Assembly: GCA_017961705.1 (NCBI GenBank) | Contig: JAGCWT010000181.1 | Coordinates: 1 to 42,146 of the forward strand | Source: Treponema sp. | GTDB lineage: Bacteria > Spirochaetota > Spirochaetia > Treponematales > Treponemataceae | Length of the DNA: 42,146 bases | Direction: 5' to 3' | Shown here: positions 15,496 to 24,718 of the stretch, piece after piece | Layout of the letters: every line of letters starts with the position of its first letter | How positions within the stretch are numbered: the stretch's first letter is position 1 | Made by a program: the position numbers and the translations under genes | Notes under the pieces: generated by a model | Told to the model about the DNA's origin: nothing | Databases searched by the model: none | The model's input: the letters and a program-made list of their open reading frames with translations, nothing else

Positions 15496-17031
15496 TTGGC
15501 AAAAATGTTGTTGGAAATGAAACAAATCACCAAAACGTTCGGACCTGTAAAGGCTCTTAGCAACGTTAACCTTCAGGTTGCGGACGGAGAAATCCATGCG
15601 CTTTGTGGAGAAAACGGAGCTGGAAAATCTACCTTGATGAACGTTCTTTCCGGAATATATCCATACGGAACTTATGAAGGAGATATAGTCTATAACGGTG
15701 ATGTTTGTAAATTCCAAACTATAAAAGACAGTGAAAAAAAAGGTATCGTAATCATTCACCAGGAATTGGCTCTGGTTCCACTTCTTTCCATTGCGGAAAA
15801 CATGTTCCTTGGAAACGAATGCGGTTCAAAGGCAAAGATTAACTGGGATGAAACCTTCCAAAGGTGTTCGGAACAATTGGCTGTAGTAGGTCTCCATGAA
15901 AATCCACACACTCTTATAAAAGACATTGGCGTAGGTAAGCAGCAGCTGGTAGAAATTGCAAAGGCTCTTGCTAAAGATGTACGCCTTCTTATTCTTGACG
16001 AACCTACGGCTTCCTTGAATGACACGGAAGCAAAGAAGCTTTTGGACTTGCTCCTTAAGCTTAAGAAAGAAAAGGGAATTACCTCTATCCTGATTTCCCA
16101 CAAGCTGAATGAAGTTGCTTATGTTGCAGATACGATTACTGTTATCCGCGACGGTACTGTTGTAACTTCGTTTGACAAGGAAAGAGACGGGGTAGATGAA
16201 AATAAAATCATTTCTGCAATGGTAGGCCGTGATCTTACGGACCGCTTCCCCAAGCGTGAACCTCACATTGGCGAAGTTTGCTTTGAAGTAAAAGACTGGT
16301 GCGTTGACCATCCGATTTTTGACGGAATTAAGGTATGCGACCACGTTAACTTTAACATCCGCAAGGGTGAAGTTGTTGGTATATCCGGCCTTATGGGCGC
16401 AGGTCGTACCGAACTTGCAATGAGTATCTTTGGTCACAGCTACGGTGCCAATATCCGCGGCCAGATTTTCCTTAACGGCAAGGAAGTTAGCTTCCCGGAT
16501 GTTAAGTCGGCAATCAAGCACGGCCTTGCATATGTTACAGAAGACCGCAAGGGTAACGGATTGATTCTTAGCGAGTCTATTGCAAAGAATACCGTAAGCG
16601 CAAACCTTCAGAAGATTGTAAACAAGTACCACTCAATCGACATTGACCTTGAAAACAAGTATTCGGTTGAAATGGCAAAAGATATGCATACAAAGTGCGC
16701 TTCTGTTCAGGAAGACGTTGGAAACCTTTCCGGCGGAAACCAGCAGAAGGTTCTTATAGGCAAATGGCTTTTTGCTGAACCGGACATTCTTATCCTTGAT
16801 GAACCGACACGCGGTATTGACGTAGGTGCAAAGTACGAAATCTACTGCATTATCAACAAGATGGTTTCTGAGGGCAAGTCTGTTCTGATGATTTCTTCTG
16901 AAATGCCAGAAATCTTGGGTATGAGCGACCGCATCTACATCATGAACGAAGGAAAGTTTGTTGGTGAGATGAAGGGGTCTGAAGCCACCCAGGAAAAAAT
17001 CATGACACGGATTATTGAGTCCGGTAAATAA
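15496..17031 (+). CDS. Monosaccharide ABC importer ATPase with two ABC domains (GguA/MmsA type)
   Basis: This protein of about 511 residues has two fused ATPase domains that energise sugar uptake. The first half has Walker A GENGAGKST (about residues 38-46) and Walker B LLILDEPTASLN (about 159-170). The second half has a degenerate Walker A GLMGAGRTE (about 301-309), a signature LSGGNQQKVLIGKWL (about 412-426) and ILILDEPTRGID (about 434-445). This arrangement is normal for the RbsA/XylG/MglA family. The start was set at TTG 15496 on ribosome-site spacing; ATG 15505 is the alternative. It is followed by the permease after 17 nt. Confidence 0.92.
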   Translation: MAKMLLEMKQITKTFGPVKALSNVNLQVADGEIHALCGENGAGKSTLMNVLSGIYPYGTYEGDIVYNGDVCKFQTIKDSEKKGIVIIHQELALVPLLSIAENMFLGNECGSKAKINWDETFQRCSEQLAVVGLHENPHTLIKDIGVGKQQLVEIAKALAKDVRLLILDEPTASLNDTEAKKLLDLLLKLKKEKGITSILISHKLNEVAYVADTITVIRDGTVVTSFDKERDGVDENKIISAMVGRDLTDRFPKREPHIGEVCFEVKDWCVDHPIFDGIKVCDHVNFNIRKGEVVGISGLMGAGRTELAMSIFGHSYGANIRGQIFLNGKEVSFPDVKSAIKHGLAYVTEDRKGNGLILSESIAKNTVSANLQKIVNKYHSIDIDLENKYSVEMAKDMHTKCASVQEDVGNLSGGNQQKVLIGKWLFAEPDILILDEPTRGIDVGAKYEIYCIINKMVSEGKSVLMISSEMPEILGMSDRIYIMNEGKFVGEMKGSEATQEKIMTRIIESGK

Positions 17032-17048
17032 TAATAGAGGAGAAAATT

Positions 17049-18311
17049 ATGGCTGAAAATACCAAAGCGGGAAGCCCATTGAATTTTACCAAAAAGCTTT
17101 TAAAAGACCACACAATGCTTCTTATTCTTGTTGTGGTTATGATTATGTTCCAGGTGCTTCAGATTGTTTTGAAGGGAAGCGCAACAATGTTTACCCCTTC
17201 AAACATTACCAACATCATCCTGCAGAACTCATACGTTTTGATTCTTGCGGCCGGTATGTTGCTGTGTATCTTGACCGGTGGTAACATCGATTTGTCTGTT
17301 GGTTCTGTAGTTTGTCTTGTTGGTGCAATTGGCGGTAAGCTGATTGTTGATGCCAAGATGCCAATAGTGCCGGCAATCATCATTTGTCTGCTTGTTGGTC
17401 TTTTGATTGGTGCATGGCACGGAGCCTTTATTGCTTACGTCCACATTCCGCCGTTCATCGTAACACTTTCTGGTATGCTTTTGTGGCGCGGTGTTGCCCT
17501 TATCGTTCTTGACGGTCTTACAATTTCACCATTCCCACAGAAGTACCTTAACCTCTTTGCAAGCTACGTTCCGGAAGTATTTATGCCGGATCTGTTGAAT
17601 GCTTCACAGGCAGAAAGCTTGGTTGGCCCTGCAACAGACCAGCTTAAGCGCATCCGCCTTATAACAACTATGATTATTGCCGCAGTAATTTGTGTGGTAA
17701 TGATTGCTTACTCTATCAAGAGCCGTGCAACAAAGGTAAAGAAGGGATACGAAGTAACAGACAAGTTTTCCTTCATCCTTCGCCTTATTCTTATTCCGGT
17801 AGTTGTTCTTCTTGTTTGCTGGCAGTTGGGACATCACCACGGTATTCCTACTGTTTTGGTTCTGATTGCTGCGGTTGTTATCTTCTACAGCTACTACACA
17901 CAGAACACGGTTCCTGGCCGCTATCTGTATGCAATCGGTGGTAACGCAAAGGCTGCAAAGCTTTCCGGTGTTAACACAGACAACGTTATGATGTTTGCAT
18001 ATACAAACATGGGATTCCTTTCAGCTGTTGCTGCTTTGGTTTGTATCGCACGCTTTAATTCAGCAGCTCCTACGGCTGGACAAAGCTACGAAATGGATGC
18101 TATCGGTTCCTGCTTTATCGGTGGTGCTTCTGCATACGGTGGAACAGGTACAATTGGCGGTGCTGTAATCGGTGCTATATTCATGGGCGTTTTGAACAAC
18201 GGTATGTCCATTTTGGGTATAGACATGAACTGGCAGCAGGCTGTAAAGGGTCTTGTTTTGCTTTTGGCTGTTATCTTTGATATTGTCTCTAAGCAGAGAA
18301 ATAAGAAATAG
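17049..18311 (+). CDS. Monosaccharide ABC importer permease (GguB/MmsB type)
   Basis: This 420-residue permease of the branched-chain/ribose permease family has about ten hydrophobic segments. Recognisable blocks are GGNIDLSVGSVVCLVGAIGG (about residues 77-96), PPFIVTLSGMLLWRG (about 134-148), the YAIGGNAKAAKLSGVNTDNV (about 296-315) EAA-like loop and GGTGTIGGAVIGAIFMGVLNNG near the C-terminus. A polar insert of about 50 residues between the middle segments is characteristic of the MmsB/XylH branch. A GAGGAG ribosome site precedes the ATG. It closes the operon, with a strong bidirectional terminator downstream. Confidence 0.92.
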   Translation: MAENTKAGSPLNFTKKLLKDHTMLLILVVVMIMFQVLQIVLKGSATMFTPSNITNIILQNSYVLILAAGMLLCILTGGNIDLSVGSVVCLVGAIGGKLIVDAKMPIVPAIIICLLVGLLIGAWHGAFIAYVHIPPFIVTLSGMLLWRGVALIVLDGLTISPFPQKYLNLFASYVPEVFMPDLLNASQAESLVGPATDQLKRIRLITTMIIAAVICVVMIAYSIKSRATKVKKGYEVTDKFSFILRLILIPVVVLLVCWQLGHHHGIPTVLVLIAAVVIFYSYYTQNTVPGRYLYAIGGNAKAAKLSGVNTDNVMMFAYTNMGFLSAVAALVCIARFNSAAPTAGQSYEMDAIGSCFIGGASAYGGTGTIGGAVIGAIFMGVLNNGMSILGIDMNWQQAVKGLVLLLAVIFDIVSKQRNKK

Positions 18312-18340
18312 GCATTGGTAAAGAGAGTTTTCTAAAACAA

Positions 18341-18383
18341 AAGAACCGGCGGTCTTAGCGATAAGATTGCCGGTTCTTTTTAT
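18341..18383. terminator. Bidirectional intrinsic terminator
   Basis: AAGAACCGGC (18341-18350) pairs perfectly with GCCGGTTCTT (18369-18378), with a T-rich tail on the plus strand and A-rich sequence on the other side. It can stop both the sugar-transporter operon and the oncoming stomatin operon. Confidence 0.85.
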
Positions 18384-18492
18384 TCAAGAAATGTATCAAT
18401 CAGAATAAAAGCGATTGATAAACCATTGTTTGGCCTGAATGTTTGGTTTTGTAAAAGCATTGCCATTCATTCAAGCTAATCATTTGTTTTTT

Positions 18493-19413
18493 TTATTTCT
18501 TTGCAATAGCAGAAATTGCGCTTACAACACCTGCCAAGTTCTGGAAGTCTGCCGGGACGATAATCTTTGTTGCCTGACCGTTGCTGGCCTTTTCCATTGT
18601 TTCAAGGCTGCGGAGCTTTATTACGTTGGCATCGATGTTGGCTTCCTTAATCATCTTAAGACCTTCTGCCGTTGCCTGCTGAACTTCGCGGATAGCCTCG
18701 GCTTCACCCTGTGCACGCTGAACCTGGGCTTCTTTTTCTGCCTGGGCTCTAAGGATTGTGGATTCCTTTTCTGCTTCGGCCTGAAGAATCATTGACTGCT
18801 TCTTTCCCTCTGCAACAAGGATTTCTGACTGCTTCTGTCCTTCTGCAATAAGAATCTTTTCGCGGCGTTCACGTTCAGCACGCATCTGCTTTTCCATTGC
18901 TTCACGGATGGCTTCCGGCGGCACAATGTTCTTTACTTCAACGCGGTTCACCTTGATTCCCCAGGGGTCTGTGGCTTCGTCAAGGATAGAGCGCATCTTT
19001 GTGTTGATAACGTCGCGGCTTGTAAGCGTTGCATCAAGGTCAAGCTCGCCTATAATGTTGCGGAGTGTTGTTGCAGTAAGGTTTTCAATGGCAAGCAAGG
19101 GGTTTTCTACACCGTAAGTGTAGAGCTTTGGGTCTGTAATCTGCATGTAGACAACGGTGTCAATTTTCATCGTAACGTTGTCTTTTGTAATAACCGGCTG
19201 TGGCGGAAAGTCCAGAACCTTTTCCTTAAGCGAAACATGGTTGGCCATTTTGTCAATCAGAGGTGTCTTTACGTGAAGGCCTGTCTGCCAAGTGGAAGCG
19301 TAAGTTCCAAGGCGCTCAATTACGTATGCCTGTGACTGCGGTACGATTCTGATGTTTGTGATAATCAACAGCATGATTACAAATGCAGCTGCGATAGCAA
19401 CATAAAGTCCCAT
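18493..19413 (-). CDS. Stomatin/prohibitin (SPFH) family membrane protein, QmcA-like
   Basis: This 306-residue SPFH protein has one N-terminal membrane anchor (about residues 5-22) followed by the SPFH domain, beginning IVPQSQAYVIERLG (about 28-41). The domain includes RNIIGELDLDATLTSRD (about 118-134) and WGIKVNRVEVKNI (about 151-163). A long coiled coil of repeated QAEAEKE/QGEAEA units (about 170-245) follows. SPFH proteins oligomerise into membrane scaffolds and often work with NfeD proteins and proteases. An AAGGAG site precedes the ATG. It is the second gene of an nfeD-SPFH operon, 63 nt after nfeD. Confidence 0.9.
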   Translation of the reverse strand: MGLYVAIAAAFVIMLLIITNIRIVPQSQAYVIERLGTYASTWQTGLHVKTPLIDKMANHVSLKEKVLDFPPQPVITKDNVTMKIDTVVYMQITDPKLYTYGVENPLLAIENLTATTLRNIIGELDLDATLTSRDVINTKMRSILDEATDPWGIKVNRVEVKNIVPPEAIREAMEKQMRAERERREKILIAEGQKQSEILVAEGKKQSMILQAEAEKESTILRAQAEKEAQVQRAQGEAEAIREVQQATAEGLKMIKEANIDANVIKLRSLETMEKASNGQATKIIVPADFQNLAGVVSAISAIAKK

Positions 19414-19476
19414 AAAATTCTCCTTTTTGTATATGGATATTTTTTTTGCCTAATCCCAAACCGGAATTAAAGCTGT

Positions 19477-19962
19477 CTATTCTTTTGAAGTGCTTTCTGC
19501 GTTTGCAGAGTCAGTTTTTTTTACAACTGCGGTAGCACCTTCAATAGAAACAATTTCACAAAGCTCCCCAACATCAAGTTCGCTTCCGTCCTGAGTTGTG
19601 GCTGTCCAGACCAGACCGTTCACCTTTATGGCACCCTTGTTCAGCGGCGTAATTTTTTCGGTAACGGCAACTTTCTTTCCTATTATACTGTCGCTGTTAG
19701 TTGCGGCGCGTTTTACAGCCAGCTTCTTTAGGGCTATGGGGCGGGTAAAAATCAAAAGCAGAACAGATATAATAGTAAAAATTAGAAGCTGAATCTGGAA
19801 AGGCATAGCTATCATAGAGATAAAAACCATTGCAAAAGCGCCAATGGCAAACCAGATTGTTGTTAAAGAGAGCGTAGAAACTTCTATAACAATACAAATC
19901 ACGCAAATTGCGAGCCAAAACCATGATGAAAACCAAAATGTTGGTAAAATTGAAAGTATCAT
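19477..19962 (-). CDS. NfeD-like membrane protein
   Basis: This 161-residue short-form NfeD protein has three or four hydrophobic segments in the first 75 residues. A C-terminal OB-fold (about 90-150) follows, with IGKKVAVTEKITPLNKGAIK and the typical G-x-x-W-x-A arrangement. Short NfeD proteins without the serine protease domain are usually encoded beside stomatins, as here. The OB-fold probably contacts the SPFH partner. There is no Shine-Dalgarno before the ATG; a weak extended -10 (TACCGT) lies 6 nt upstream. Confidence 0.85.
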   Translation of the reverse strand: MILSILPTFWFSSWFWLAICVICIVIEVSTLSLTTIWFAIGAFAMVFISMIAMPFQIQLLIFTIISVLLLIFTRPIALKKLAVKRAATNSDSIIGKKVAVTEKITPLNKGAIKVNGLVWTATTQDGSELDVGELCEIVSIEGATAVVKKTDSANAESTSKE

Positions 19963-19968
19963 GGTTTT

Positions 19969-19997
19969 ACGGTAGCATAAAGAAAAACGATAATCAA
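19969..19997 (-). promoter_or_regulatory. nfeD operon promoter, candidate leaderless start
   Basis: On the minus strand TTGATT (19992-19997), a 17-nt spacer ending in TGC and TACCGT (19969-19974) lie 6 nt before the ATG at 19962. The -10 is weak, but the geometry matches the other leaderless starts in this window. Confidence 0.45.
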
Positions 19998-20053
19998 GTA
20001 AGGCAGGCTATTGGTCGAAAAATAAGAAAATTATAATGTTTCTAAAAAAAGTA

Positions 20054-20082
20054 TTACTTTTTTGCCTGTTTATTTGTATTAT
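20054..20082 (+). promoter_or_regulatory. Efflux operon promoter, predicted leaderless start
   Basis: TTACTT (20054-20059), a 17-nt spacer and TATTAT (20077-20082) are followed after exactly 6 nt by ATG 20089. No Shine-Dalgarno is present. Confidence 0.65.
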
Positions 20083-20088
20083 TAGTAT

Positions 20089-21519
20089 ATGAAGAGACTT
20101 AACTTTTTATGCCTATTTTTTATAGTTTCTCTTGCACCGCTTTTTGGCCATCAGAAGGCGGAAGATCTTTTGCAGGGCTATCTGCAGAATGATTTGAACG
20201 TAAAAAAACTTACGGCATCTCTCCAGAATCAGGTTTTGGAAGACAAGGCAACAAAAATTTCAAACGGATGGAATTTTAAGATAGAAAGCGGAACTGTAAC
20301 CGTTACTTCTGACGGGGAAAAAAGAAAGATAAGTTTTTCACCTTCCGCAGAACTTTCCCTTCCCCGGCTGAACAACCTTACGCTTGGAGCCTCAGCCGAT
20401 GTTAAATACAATGAAGAGGACGGCACGGACACAAAGAACAAATCCCTTTACATGAGCGTGGATTTGTATTCAAAAAACAAGCAGAAGCTGGAAGTGACCC
20501 GCCTTAAGTCGGAGCGCAGTGTTCTTGAAGCGCAGCGTGCACTGCAAAATGGCCTTATTACCGCAGAAAAGAATTTTTACACTGAATTAAAGTCGCTTTA
20601 TTCAACAGCAGCATCCATCGTTAATGCGGAAAACGATTTGTACGACAACCAGCTTGCCTTTAACGAAATTCGTGCCAAGGGATATATTGCGGGTTCACTA
20701 AAATACCGCCAGGCAGAGATGAAGGTTCTTTCCGGGGAGCGCACTGTAGAAATAAACAAGCGCGAACTTGAGCGGCAGACAAAAATCTTTGCCTCCAAGT
20801 GCGGTATAGAATACAATGGTAATGATGCGGTGGAATTTTTGCCGGATTCAGTTCCAAAGGCAGAAGCGGTGGATGTTCTTTCCTTCAACAAAGAGGCCTT
20901 TACAAAAATAGAAAAAGCCACTTGGACAAATTACATCAACACCCTTAACAGGAATGCAGATTCAAAAATCACGGTAAAGGGCAAGGCTGGCTACACTTTT
21001 GACAATTCAAGTACGGATTCGGACACGGTTGATTTGGGAACTTCCCTTACCTGGAACGGAACGGGTCTTACTGCAAACGCCGGTGTCTCTTGGCCGCTTA
21101 AAACCGACAATTTTTATCCTGTCTACACCTTTGGCCTTTCCTTTAGCCCACAGCCATTCTTGCTTGCCAACATAACGGATCAGCAGAAGGAGCTTGCCGA
21201 TGAGCAGGAAAAGATAGACATTCAGTCTGCGGAGAAGGATTACCAGACGGAAATGATTAGCCGCCAGACCCAGCTTTCAGACATTCAGTGGAAAAAGAAA
21301 ACCAACGAAGAGTCGCTGGATATGTACAAAAAGCTTGCTGCTGATGAGGAGCGTTACTACAGGCAGGGCTACGTTACCCTGAGTGAATACAGGAATGCAA
21401 AGGCAAACAAAGAGAATTATGAAATGCAGTGCCTTATAAACGATATTGAACTTCTGATTTACAATGACGAAACAAAGCTTTTGTTCTGCCGTGATGATGA
21501 AATTAAGGCAATCAAATAG
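20089..21519 (+). CDS. TolC-family outer-membrane efflux protein
   Basis: This 476-residue protein with an N-terminal signal peptide (cleavage near residues 20-22) has the composition of an outer-membrane efflux duct: two long helical hairpins (about residues 140-225 and 365-445) alternating with beta-rich segments. Within the second half, YRQGYVTLSEYRNAKANKEN resembles the conserved helix turn of TolC proteins. It heads a TolC-adaptor-ATPase-permease operon, with 9 nt to the adaptor gene. Sequence similarity to TolC is weak by eye, but context makes the assignment likely. Substrate unknown. Confidence 0.78.
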   Translation: MKRLNFLCLFFIVSLAPLFGHQKAEDLLQGYLQNDLNVKKLTASLQNQVLEDKATKISNGWNFKIESGTVTVTSDGEKRKISFSPSAELSLPRLNNLTLGASADVKYNEEDGTDTKNKSLYMSVDLYSKNKQKLEVTRLKSERSVLEAQRALQNGLITAEKNFYTELKSLYSTAASIVNAENDLYDNQLAFNEIRAKGYIAGSLKYRQAEMKVLSGERTVEINKRELERQTKIFASKCGIEYNGNDAVEFLPDSVPKAEAVDVLSFNKEAFTKIEKATWTNYINTLNRNADSKITVKGKAGYTFDNSSTDSDTVDLGTSLTWNGTGLTANAGVSWPLKTDNFYPVYTFGLSFSPQPFLLANITDQQKELADEQEKIDIQSAEKDYQTEMISRQTQLSDIQWKKKTNEESLDMYKKLAADEERYYRQGYVTLSEYRNAKANKENYEMQCLINDIELLIYNDETKLLFCRDDEIKAIK

Positions 21520-21528
21520 GGGGATTTT

Positions 21529-22569
21529 ATGGCTAAAAAGAAAAATAGATGGTTAAAACTTTTGCTTATTCTTATTGTGTCGGTGGTTGTGATTGTTGGC
21601 GCTTTGAGTTTGGTAAAGAAACTTCTTGCCGCAAAAAAGCTGAACAATACGACATATAAAGTCCGCGAAGAGATTTATGAAAACGCAATCGACATAGCGG
21701 GAACCGTTTCCGCTGCCCAGAAGCAGACACTCCAGGCCCTTTCCGATGGAACCGTTGTGGCCGTAAATGTTAAGCAGGGCGATGTTGTAAAAAAAGGTGA
21801 TGTAATAATCCAGCTTGATGACACTACGCAAAAATACAACCTTGCAAAGCATGATTATGACATGCAGACCACCCTTATTACAGGAGCTGCCCGCCAGTAC
21901 CAGCTGATGAAAACCCAGAGGGATGCCCTTGTTCAAAAGGTGGAAGAGCGCAAGGTTACCGCAACCTTTGACGGAATCATTGCAGACATAGATGTTGCCG
22001 TTGGAGATTCCCTGGAGGCAAAGGACTCGGTAGGAACTATTGTTGACGTTTCCTATTTGACCGCCGACGTAGAAATTTCCGAGACGGATGTTTCCAAGCT
22101 GGCAGTTGGTCAGACCGTAGAATTTACCTTCTCTGCCCTAAGCGGAAAAACCGTTAACGGATATGTCGTAAGCTGGCCTGCAATTGGTGAGGTTACATCC
22201 CGCGGTGCAACTGTTGTAAAGGCAAAGGTTCGCATTGATGAATATCCTGAAGGAATCCTCCCAAACTTCTCTTTTTCCGGAAAGATAAAAATCAGCCCGG
22301 ACGAGAAATTTCTTGTTGTAGAACGCTATGCGGTTGGCCGAGAGAACGGACAGGCTTTTGTTCAGCTTGTGCCTGGCGGAGAAAAAATAAATGTTACCGT
22401 AAGCCCCTACACTGCTGACTATGTAAAGATAGAAAACGGTCTAAAGGGCGGCGAGGTTCTAAAGGCCCAGAGTTCTGCTGAAACGTCCGGACGCAGAAGG
22501 GGAAGCATGGGCGGTATGGGAGGAATGCGCGGCGGAATGGGTGGCGGTATGCCTCCACGCGGAAGGTAG
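21529..22569 (+). CDS. Periplasmic adaptor subunit (MacA/HlyD type)
   Basis: This 346-residue membrane-fusion protein links the MacB transporter to the outer-membrane duct. It has an N-terminal membrane anchor (about residues 10-29) and a lipoyl/hairpin region VAVNVKQGDVVKKGDVIIQL (about 77-96) whose second half follows near TATFDGIIADIDVAVGDSL (about 143-161). The coiled-coil hairpin between them is short. Beta-barrel and membrane-proximal domains follow. The last 25 residues are Gly, Met and Arg rich (SMGGMGGMRGGMGGGM), unusual for the family. A GGGGA ribosome site is present. It is 9 nt from the duct gene and 7 nt from the ATPase gene. Confidence 0.85.
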   Translation: MAKKKNRWLKLLLILIVSVVVIVGALSLVKKLLAAKKLNNTTYKVREEIYENAIDIAGTVSAAQKQTLQALSDGTVVAVNVKQGDVVKKGDVIIQLDDTTQKYNLAKHDYDMQTTLITGAARQYQLMKTQRDALVQKVEERKVTATFDGIIADIDVAVGDSLEAKDSVGTIVDVSYLTADVEISETDVSKLAVGQTVEFTFSALSGKTVNGYVVSWPAIGEVTSRGATVVKAKVRIDEYPEGILPNFSFSGKIKISPDEKFLVVERYAVGRENGQAFVQLVPGGEKINVTVSPYTADYVKIENGLKGGEVLKAQSSAETSGRRRGSMGGMGGMRGGMGGGMPPRGR

Positions 22570-22576
22570 GTGCAAG

Positions 22577-23320
22577 ATGGCTGAATCCGTAATAACCATG
22601 CAAGATGTAAAGCGCACGTATACAATGGGAGACACCCAGGTCTTTGCCTTACGGGGCATTTCTTTTGACATAACCCAGGGTGAATTTGTTACCATAATGG
22701 GACCTTCAGGTTCTGGAAAGTCAACCTGCATGAACATGATTGGCTGTTTGGACAGGCCTTCTGGTGGCATTGTAAAGATAAACGGAAAAGAAACGGCTCT
22801 TATGGATGAAAGTGAATTGGCTGAACTCCGAAACAAGACCGTTGGCTTTGTTTTCCAGCAGTATTTTTTGCTTCCGTCTATGACCGTGCTTGAAAACGTA
22901 ATGCTGCCCCTGCGTTACGCTGGAGTTGATCGCAAGGAAAGGGCAGAGTTGGCAAAAGCAGCTTTGCAGAAAGTTGGTCTTGCCGAGCGAATGAACCACC
23001 GTCCCCACGAGCTTTCTGGCGGCCAAAAGCAGCGTGTTGCAATTGCCCGTGCCACAGTAACAAGTCCCCGAATAATCCTTGCAGACGAACCTACCGGTGC
23101 CTTGGACAGCGAAACAGGTAAAGCGGTAATGCGTCTGTTTAGGGAAATAAACAAAAAGGGAACCACGGTTGTTATTGTTACCCATGACCCCAGGGTTGGT
23201 GCCGCGTCCGACCGCTGCATAAGGATTTTTGACGGAAAGATTCAGTCTGACCAGAAGCAGGAACCGGAGTCTTTTGATTCAACAGAAGAGAAGCCTTCCG
23301 GGGCTGGGCAGGAGGCATAG
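22577..23320 (+). CDS. MacB/LolD-type ABC transporter ATPase
   Basis: This 247-residue ATPase shows Walker A GPSGSGKST (about residues 41-49), the family-typical VFQQYFLLPSMTVLENVMLPLRYAG (Q-loop, about 91-115), signature LSGGQKQRVAIARA (about 143-156) and Walker B IILADEPTGALD (about 163-174). The LolD/MacB-type peptide D-loop region is intact. The C-terminal 20 residues are acidic and polar. ATG 22577 was chosen because the in-frame start at 22541 lies inside the adaptor gene. It pairs with the permease 3 nt downstream; in many MacB proteins the two are fused. Confidence 0.9.
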   Translation: MAESVITMQDVKRTYTMGDTQVFALRGISFDITQGEFVTIMGPSGSGKSTCMNMIGCLDRPSGGIVKINGKETALMDESELAELRNKTVGFVFQQYFLLPSMTVLENVMLPLRYAGVDRKERAELAKAALQKVGLAERMNHRPHELSGGQKQRVAIARATVTSPRIILADEPTGALDSETGKAVMRLFREINKKGTTVVIVTHDPRVGAASDRCIRIFDGKIQSDQKQEPESFDSTEEKPSGAGQEA

Positions 23321-23323
23321 TCT

Positions 23324-24517
23324 ATGTTTGAGGATTTTTTGAATGCACTGCAAAACTTTAGGCGCAACAAGACAAGAACCGTGCTTTCTCTTTTGGGTAT
23401 TATTATTGGTGTTGCATCTGTAATCGTAATCATGAGCATGGGACAAAGCTCCACGATGCAGATTCAGAATACATTCGGTTCTTCCGGCTTGGACATGGTA
23501 AGCATTGGTTCCGGTTTTATGCGCAGGGGTGTGGCGGCTGTTACCATAGAATTTAATGAAAGCTTCCGCGATGATTTGTTCGGGAATATTTCTGGAATAA
23601 AAAAGATTTGGTACAAGAACAGCCTTTCTGGAACTGTAGCTTACGGAGACACAAGTGCAAGCGCTTCCTGCACTGCGGTTGAATCTGGTTACATAGAAGC
23701 CTGCGGCCTAAAAGTGGAGCAGGGCAGAAGCTTTGACGTAACCGATGATGCAATGGGTACGCAAAAAATCATATTGGGAAGCGAAGTTGCATCTTCCCTC
23801 TTTCCAAACGGAGACGGAGTTGGCAAGTACATAACGCTTGTTGCGGATAAAGTGCCCTTCAATTTTGAAGTCATAGGAATCTTTGCCGAGCAGAATTCGG
23901 GCATGGAATCCACTGCATCTGGCTGCTACGTAACGAGGGGCTTTTATGCAAAAAAAATCGCGCCCAATCCCAACGCTTCCACGGTAATGGTTCAGGCTGT
24001 ATCTTCCGACAAGGCGACCGACTTGGCAACTGCACTTGAAACCTACTGCAAGAATCTTACCGGAACGGAAGGTTCTGTAAGGGTTATGTCCATGCAGACA
24101 ATGATAGACCAGGTTAGCCAGATAACCAATACGCTTTCCATGATGCTTTCTGGAATTGCAACCATTTCCCTTTTGGTTGGCGGAATTGGAATAATGAACA
24201 TAATGATTGTTACGGTTACTGAACGCAAGCAGGAGATAGGCATAAGAAAGGCGCTGGGGGCAAGTCCCAACACCATACGCCAGCAGTTCTTGGTTGAGTC
24301 TGCAAGCATAACCCTCATGGGAGGAATTGCGGGAATAATTCTTGGAATAGCAATAAGCATTGCCGTGGAATACGTGCGCTCGCAAGACCTTGTAATCAGC
24401 TTTAAGTCCTGCTTTATTGCATTCATTTTTTCCGTCTTTGTAGGTGTCTTCTTTGGCCTAAGCCCAGCTTCCCGTGCCGCAAAGCTTGACCCTGTTGTAG
24501 CCCTTAGCGGAGAGTAA
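23324..24517 (+). CDS. MacB-type ABC permease (FtsX domain)
   Basis: This 397-residue MacB-like permease has one N-terminal membrane helix (about residues 20-42) preceded by NFRRNKTRTVLSLLGIIIGV, typical of the family. A large periplasmic MacB core domain (about 45-265) is followed by the FtsX domain, with three helices and GGIGIMNIMIVTVTERKQEIGIRKALGA (about 286-313). MacB transporters use ATP for mechanotransmission, exporting peptides, lipoproteins or antibiotics through a TolC-like duct rather than moving substrate through the membrane domain. It ends the operon; a GC-rich repeat follows. Confidence 0.92.
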   Translation: MFEDFLNALQNFRRNKTRTVLSLLGIIIGVASVIVIMSMGQSSTMQIQNTFGSSGLDMVSIGSGFMRRGVAAVTIEFNESFRDDLFGNISGIKKIWYKNSLSGTVAYGDTSASASCTAVESGYIEACGLKVEQGRSFDVTDDAMGTQKIILGSEVASSLFPNGDGVGKYITLVADKVPFNFEVIGIFAEQNSGMESTASGCYVTRGFYAKKIAPNPNASTVMVQAVSSDKATDLATALETYCKNLTGTEGSVRVMSMQTMIDQVSQITNTLSMMLSGIATISLLVGGIGIMNIMIVTVTERKQEIGIRKALGASPNTIRQQFLVESASITLMGGIAGIILGIAISIAVEYVRSQDLVISFKSCFIAFIFSVFVGVFFGLSPASRAAKLDPVVALSGE

Positions 24518-24534
24518 AAGTGGTTAGACCAGCC

Positions 24535-24701
24535 TACGCCGCCGTGGAGCCCCTTTAGTACCGGCCGCAGGACGGTATGAGCGGATAGCGAAGGGCGGAA
24601 GGGCGGTGACGAAAGGCATGTTCAGTCGAGTTAGCCAAAGACTAAATCGTAGAGCAAGTAGAACTCTCGTCCTAAAGATTCCCGTCCTAAAGACTACCGT
24701 C
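24535..24701 (+). repeat. GC-rich dispersed repeat, copy B (plus orientation)
   Basis: This copy opens with TACGCCGCCGTGG and has GGGCGGTGACGAAAGGC at about 24604, GTCGAGTTAG and GTAGAGC blocks, and a tail in which CGTCCTAAAGA is repeated in tandem, ending near ACTACCGTC. The landmarks and their order match copies A and C, while the core between them differs. It lies between the efflux operon and the next gene and carries no convincing ORF. Confidence 0.72.
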
Positions 24702-24718
24702 AAAATTAAAATCAAAAC

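Noticed and set aside
15826..16632. 268-codon minus-strand frame inside the sugar ABC ATPase gene
   Set aside because: It is a shadow of a strongly conserved gene on the other strand.
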